DNA of 64,000 bases, taken from assembly GCF_002810445.1 (NCBI RefSeq), contig NZ_NEXS01000001.1, forward strand, positions 434,001-498,000. Reading direction: 5' to 3'. The position numbers and the translations under genes are program-made. Numbering within the stretch: position 1 is the stretch's first letter; each line of letters starts with the position of its first letter. This DNA is from Advenella sp. S44 (GTDB lineage Bacteria > Pseudomonadota > Gammaproteobacteria > Burkholderiales > Burkholderiaceae_B). Below are positions 60,553 to 64,000 of this stretch, one piece after another. Below the pieces are notes generated by a model that was given only the letters and a program-made list of their open reading frames with translations, did not search any database and had not been told where the DNA came from.

Positions 60553-60707
60553 CAGCCAAGAAAGAATGCGCTTAATGAGAAGAACCGCATGATGCAGCAT
60601 CTTGACAAGCTGGCCAGAACGTTTAGGGCTCGCCCCCCCGGATTCTGTCCGAACCGGATCGGGCCTGTCCGACATTGTTCTGTGCGCCGCTTCTGTATTG
60701 GCTTAAT

Positions 60708-61454
60708 ATGGATTTGCTGATCGCCGCTTTCATTGGCATGTCCGTTCTCGCCACCGGCTTCATATCAGGGGCGTTTGGCATGGCAGGCGGGATGATTCTA
60801 ATGGGTGCGTTGCTGCTGGTGTTGCCTGTGCCGACGGCAATGGTGTTGCATGGTGTGACACAAATGAGCTCCAATGGGTGGCGCGCTGTTGTCTGGCGAC
60901 GCTACGCGGATTTTCGGGTGTTCGTGCGTTTCACCGGCGGTTTGCTGGCGGCCTGTGCCCTGTTTTTTTTCGTGAGCTACGTGCCTGACCGCGCCACTGT
61001 CTTGATTTGCCTAGGTTGCGTGCCCTTTCTTGTCATGCTGGTACCGTCCCGACTGATTCCCCAGGCCGACCGTCCGTTTGGAGCTGAGATTTGCGGTTTC
61101 CTCAATGCCTTACTTCAGTTTGTGGCCGGCGTGTCAGGTCCGGTGCTGGATGCCTTTTTCATTCGTTCAGAATTCGACCGGCGTACCGTTGTCGCTACGA
61201 AAGCGGTCTGTCAGACCGGGGCGCACCTGGCGAAGTTGGTCTATTTTCTCCACGCCGGCAATACGCTTGGCGGTGAAGGCATTGATGCGTGGATCTTTGG
61301 ACTGTGCATCCTTATGGCTGTCGCGGGAACCACGCTGAGCCGCAGTATTCTGGAAAAACTGTCCGATGCCCAGTTCCGACGATGGACCAAGTTCATACTT
61401 ATCGTGATCGGCGCGGTTTATTTGGCGCAGGGAGTTTATCTTTTGTCTATATAA
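60708..61454 (+). CDS. TSUP/TauE-SafE family membrane protein
   Basis: 248 residues from the ATG at 60708; a TTG at 60675 would add 11. It has six to eight hydrophobic spans and the TSUP repeat GFISGAFGMAGGMILMGALLLVLP with its second copy (ICGFLNALLQFVAGVSGPVLDAFF). Such proteins export organic anions, sulfite or sulfonates. The pathway role is unclear; in this cluster it may release an acidic intermediate or import a substrate. No clear ribosome binding site. Confidence 0.82.
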   Translation: MDLLIAAFIGMSVLATGFISGAFGMAGGMILMGALLLVLPVPTAMVLHGVTQMSSNGWRAVVWRRYADFRVFVRFTGGLLAACALFFFVSYVPDRATVLICLGCVPFLVMLVPSRLIPQADRPFGAEICGFLNALLQFVAGVSGPVLDAFFIRSEFDRRTVVATKAVCQTGAHLAKLVYFLHAGNTLGGEGIDAWIFGLCILMAVAGTTLSRSILEKLSDAQFRRWTKFILIVIGAVYLAQGVYLLSI

Positions 61455-61455
61455 A

Positions 61456-61493
61456 CAGCGGGTGACGCTTGCGGTTTACCGTCATGTCCGCTG
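61456..61493. terminator. Hairpin between convergent exporter and lyase genes
   Basis: CAGCGG (61456-61461) pairs with CCGCTG (61488-61493), with an inner TGACG/CGTCA pairing and a short CTTTG tail. Possible bidirectional terminator. Confidence 0.4.
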
Positions 61494-61506
61494 CTTTGTA
61501 GTTCAC

Positions 61507-62370
61507 TTATACATCGGGACTGTAATCACGCAGTCGCCTTTCGGCAATTTCCAGATGGAGCCGCTCGACCATAACCCCATCCAGATTGATGACGCCTTTG
61601 GCGGCGTTTTCAGGTTGTGCATAAGCCTGAACAATACGTCTCCAGTGTTCCAGTTCCGCGGCAGTGGGGCTGAAGCATTTATTAACAGTTTCCACCTGTA
61701 GCGGGTGAATAATGGTTTTGCCGCTCATGCCCATCGCTTTGGCGACTTCGGATTCCGCCTTCAAGGCGTCAAGATCGTGAATGTTATTCAGCACGCCATC
61801 GATAACCGGGATATCGAATGACTTGGCAACGAGTGTTACATGTGCCAGCCACGGTATGAGATTAACACGCCCTGGGCCGGGGTCAATATCGCTGTCCTTG
61901 ATCAGGTCATTGGTACCGAGTACCAGGCATTCAACACCATCGGCCAAGCCTTTTTCGACGATGCTCTCAAGCTTCAAAATGCCCGTCGGGTTCTCTACCA
62001 TACACCAGATTCCGGTTGATTCGGCTCCGTCATTACCAAGCGTTTCGCGGGCGAGCTTAGGGATATCCGAATGAACGACTTTGGGCAGGAGTACTGCATC
62101 GGGCCGTACGGTCTTGACCATATTCAAATCTGCATCCCAGAATTCGGTATCGCGACCATTGATTCGGACCACGACATACTTGCCGTGCAGCTCATCTCGA
62201 TGATTTTTCAGGAACCGTGAGAGGGTGTCTCTTGCCTGCGCCTTGCCTTCGTAAAGAACGCTGTCTTCAAGATCAAAAACCACAGCGTCTACTGCCAGAG
62301 TGGCCGCTTTACGCATGGCTTTCTCATTGATTCCTGGGACATACAACACACTTCGCAATTTTCGTTTCAT
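61507..62370 (-). CDS. CitE-like HpcH/HpaI lyase (citrate/citramalyl-CoA lyase beta type)
   Basis: 287 residues, RBS GAGAGGAAATG context. The CitE fold signature is SVLYVPGINEKAMRKAATLAVDAVVFDLEDSV and VVVRINGRDTEFWDADL, with CMVENPTGILKLESI and LVLGTNDLIKDS as substrate/metal regions. CitE-like enzymes cleave malyl-, citramalyl- or beta-hydroxy-beta-methyl-dicarboxyl-CoA esters. Single gene on this strand, 66 bp from the enolase-superfamily gene, which is divergent. A citramalyl-CoA or malyl-CoA substrate is inferred. Confidence 0.88.
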   Translation of the reverse strand: MKRKLRSVLYVPGINEKAMRKAATLAVDAVVFDLEDSVLYEGKAQARDTLSRFLKNHRDELHGKYVVVRINGRDTEFWDADLNMVKTVRPDAVLLPKVVHSDIPKLARETLGNDGAESTGIWCMVENPTGILKLESIVEKGLADGVECLVLGTNDLIKDSDIDPGPGRVNLIPWLAHVTLVAKSFDIPVIDGVLNNIHDLDALKAESEVAKAMGMSGKTIIHPLQVETVNKCFSPTAAELEHWRRIVQAYAQPENAAKGVINLDGVMVERLHLEIAERRLRDYSPDV

Positions 62371-62435
62371 GCATTTCCTCTCTTTTTCACGCTCTTGTAT
62401 TTAACCATATGTTAGTTTAAACTTTAGTGGTAATA

Positions 62436-63536
62436 ATGACAACCACTAAAGGAATTGCATTGGGCGAAATAACAAAAGCAACCCTGCGATGGCTTCGGCT
62501 GCCGCTATATCAGCCTTACCGGCTTTCATATCGCACTTTTACAGAATTTGAGCCGTTTTTTCTGGAACTTGAGCATGCGGATGGTCGGCGGTCTTTTTCC
62601 GATACTCACGTATCGCCGGGCTCCAGTGCCGAAACCCGAGACGGAGCATGGGCATATTGCCAACAACGCCTTGCCCAATTGCGAGACCAGGGCATAGATC
62701 AGTTCAGAAGCGATGTCGTGGCGAACCTGGATCAGCACAAGGTCGCCACAACGCTGCTTATGACAGCCCTTGAGTCTCTAGAGACAAGTCATTGGTTAAG
62801 TATTGAGCGCAACACAGAACTTGAGCTCATCGTTCCGATCAATGCGATAGATGAGGCCGGGATAGAGCGCGAGGTGAATCAATTGCTTGGGCAGGGATTC
62901 ACCACCTTCAAGGTAAAGGTAGGCAAAGATGTGGAGACTGACATTGAGCGTGCCAATACGACGCTTCGGTTGCTTGCTGGCCGCGCAACCATTCGCCTGG
63001 ACGCAAACCGAGGCTATTGCAGACGAGATGCAATTCGGTTTGCCCAAGGACTCAGGTACGCCGGCGCGGAGCTTTTTGAACAACCCTGCGACGCAGATAG
63101 CTGGGAAGATAATGCGGCGGTAGCACGAGAGAGCCCGGTTCCTTTGATGCTTGATGAACCCATATGCAGTATTGCTGATATTGAGCGGGCCGCCGCTATT
63201 GAGAACGTGCGTTTTTGCAAAGTCAAACTAAAACGGTTTGGCAGTTTGCAGGCCTTGGCCGATGGCATCCGGAGTGTCCATGATCATGGCATGCTGGCGG
63301 TCCTGGGCGACGGATTAGGCAGCGAAATTAATAACTGGATGGAAGCGGCAGTCGCTGCACGCCTTATCAGGACCAAGGGAGAGTTCAATGGATTTCTGAA
63401 GCACAAGGACAAGTTGTTTCAAAACCCTCTGCCATTTAGCCAGGGAAAAATCCGTTTGCAGGCCGGCTATACGCCAACACTTGATCAAGAGGCGATCGAA
63501 CGTCTCACGATCGAAAAACATATTATCGAATATTAA
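62436..63536 (+). CDS. Enolase-superfamily enzyme, muconate-lactonizing (MLE) subgroup
   Basis: 366 residues from the ATG at 62436; a GTG at 62427 adds three. The capping domain is followed by the TIM barrel, with K159/K161 in TFKVKVGKD, D189 in RLDANRG, E215 in LFEQPC, D240-E241 in LMLDEPIC and K262/K264 in CKVKLKR. This matches the MLE subgroup (KxK, D-E-D, KxK). Members are racemases, epimerases, lactonizing enzymes, OSBS or ammonia-lyases. It is followed 13 bp later by a carboxyltransferase gene. The exact reaction cannot be named; it differs clearly from the TarD-type enzyme at 3273, which has His instead of the second Lys. Confidence 0.87.
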   Translation: MTTTKGIALGEITKATLRWLRLPLYQPYRLSYRTFTEFEPFFLELEHADGRRSFSDTHVSPGSSAETRDGAWAYCQQRLAQLRDQGIDQFRSDVVANLDQHKVATTLLMTALESLETSHWLSIERNTELELIVPINAIDEAGIEREVNQLLGQGFTTFKVKVGKDVETDIERANTTLRLLAGRATIRLDANRGYCRRDAIRFAQGLRYAGAELFEQPCDADSWEDNAAVARESPVPLMLDEPICSIADIERAAAIENVRFCKVKLKRFGSLQALADGIRSVHDHGMLAVLGDGLGSEINNWMEAAVAARLIRTKGEFNGFLKHKDKLFQNPLPFSQGKIRLQAGYTPTLDQEAIERLTIEKHIIEY

Positions 63537-63549
63537 GGGACTAAAACAA

Positions 63550-64000
63550 ATGAAGCATAGTGAGTTGATGGACGAATTGGATAAAAGACGCAATGCCGCC
63601 GCTGGAATGGGAGGCGAGCGAAAGCTTGAGAAACGCCGCGAATCAGGAGATTTGAACGCACAGGAACGTTTGGATAAACTGGTTGATCCGGGAAGCTTTT
63701 TTGAGGTTGGCCTGCTGGGCGCCTCAGCATTCGAGCTGGATAAAGATGTGACGCCCCGCGATGGCAAGATCGTCGGGTTCGGAAAGATCGATGGACAGCA
63801 TGCCGGCGTCGTGATCAATGATTTCACCACCAAGGGTGCGTCTACCAGTACGACAAATTCAAAAAAAATGGGATACATTCGTAAAACCTGCAATGAGCGA
63901 GGAATCCCGTTTGTTCATATTGGAGAGTCCACAGGAGCTCGGCTGCCGGACGCGATGGGATCAAAAGGCATGGGACAGATGCTAGGGAATGATACGACGC
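63550..64000 (+). CDS. Acyl-CoA carboxylase, carboxyltransferase subunit (5' part, cut by window end)
   Basis: About 150 codons are visible from the ATG at 63550. The opening matches the PccB/MmdA family: DELDKRRNAAAGMGGERKLEKRRESGDLNAQERLDKLVDPGSFFEVG in layout, then TPRDGKIVGFGKIDG, VINDFTTKGAST and IGESTGARLPD. It completes the second split carboxylase with the BCCP at 58941 and biotin carboxylase at 59173. The remaining two thirds lie outside the window. Confidence 0.9.
   Translation, partial: MKHSELMDELDKRRNAAAGMGGERKLEKRRESGDLNAQERLDKLVDPGSFFEVGLLGASAFELDKDVTPRDGKIVGFGKIDGQHAGVVINDFTTKGASTSTTNSKKMGYIRKTCNERGIPFVHIGESTGARLPDAMGSKGMGQMLGNDTT

Noticed and set aside
1-64000. CRISPR arrays, tRNA, rRNA, intact insertion sequences, prophage genes
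   Set aside because: No regularly spaced direct repeats, tRNA cloverleaf, rRNA segments, transposase or phage proteins were found on reading.

Overview
The window looks like a catabolic-gene region from a betaproteobacterium of the Burkholderiales, probably an Alcaligenaceae member (Bordetella/Advenella-like). This is an inference from gene content: seven Bug/TctC-type periplasmic receptors, many LysR, IclR and LacI regulators, and base composition that looks like roughly 50% G+C by eye. No rRNA, tRNA, CRISPR array, intact insertion sequence or phage gene was seen. Almost every gene is an enzyme, a solute receptor or a local regulator, so this is accessory metabolism, not core genome.

Layout. 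1-6.6 kb: a truncated iron-dependent alcohol dehydrogenase, two LysR regulators, and a D-tartrate-dehydratase-like operon (enolase-superfamily enzyme, HSL-type esterase, TctC receptor). 6.8-11.5 kb: a CGNR zinc-finger regulator opposite an exported alpha/beta hydrolase, a small kinase-fold protein, and a YheS-type ABC-F ATPase. 12-21.4 kb: a nine-gene operon with a TctC receptor, a three-subunit biotin-dependent acyl-CoA carboxylase, a fused hydratase/3-hydroxyacyl-CoA dehydrogenase, an OB-fold DUF35 protein with a thiolase-like partner lacking the usual cysteine, and a two-subunit CoA-transferase. 21.5-25.3 kb: a porin remnant, another TctC receptor, and an aldehyde dehydrogenase/beta-hydroxyacid dehydrogenase pair, followed by an IclR regulator. 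The 12 kb, 21.7 kb and 22.9 kb transcription units share an AATAGAAC/GTTCTATT operator pattern.

26-32.4 kb: RidA protein, a second IclR regulator, a complete polar amino-acid ABC importer, an aspartoacylase-type deacylase and a PLP threonine-dehydratase-like enzyme. This resembles ectoine/hydroxyectoine utilisation loci but lacks the ring hydrolase. 32.9-43 kb: two LacI regulators flank a TctC receptor, SDR, VOC, SnoaL-like and cupin dioxygenase genes and an ALDH/Fe-ADH pair. LacI-type palindromes centred on GAAACGTTTC lie in the control regions. 43.2-51.2 kb: a LysR regulator opposite an operon of two TctC receptors, a 3-hydroxyisobutyrate-dehydrogenase-like enzyme, an SDR, a carboxymuconolactone-decarboxylase-like protein, a divergent shikimate-dehydrogenase paralogue and a GMC oxidoreductase.

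51.6-64 kb: an FAD amine/amino-acid oxidase, the only complete tripartite tricarboxylate transporter (TctC, TctB, TctA), a TrmB-type regulator, an HTD2-like hydratase, a second split biotin carboxylase (BCCP, BC and a truncated carboxyltransferase), a TauE/SafE-type exporter, a CitE-like lyase and a muconate-lactonizing-type enolase-superfamily enzyme. Overall the window reads as several substrate-specific modules of receptor, regulator and CoA-dependent or redox enzymes, most of whose substrates cannot be named from sequence alone.
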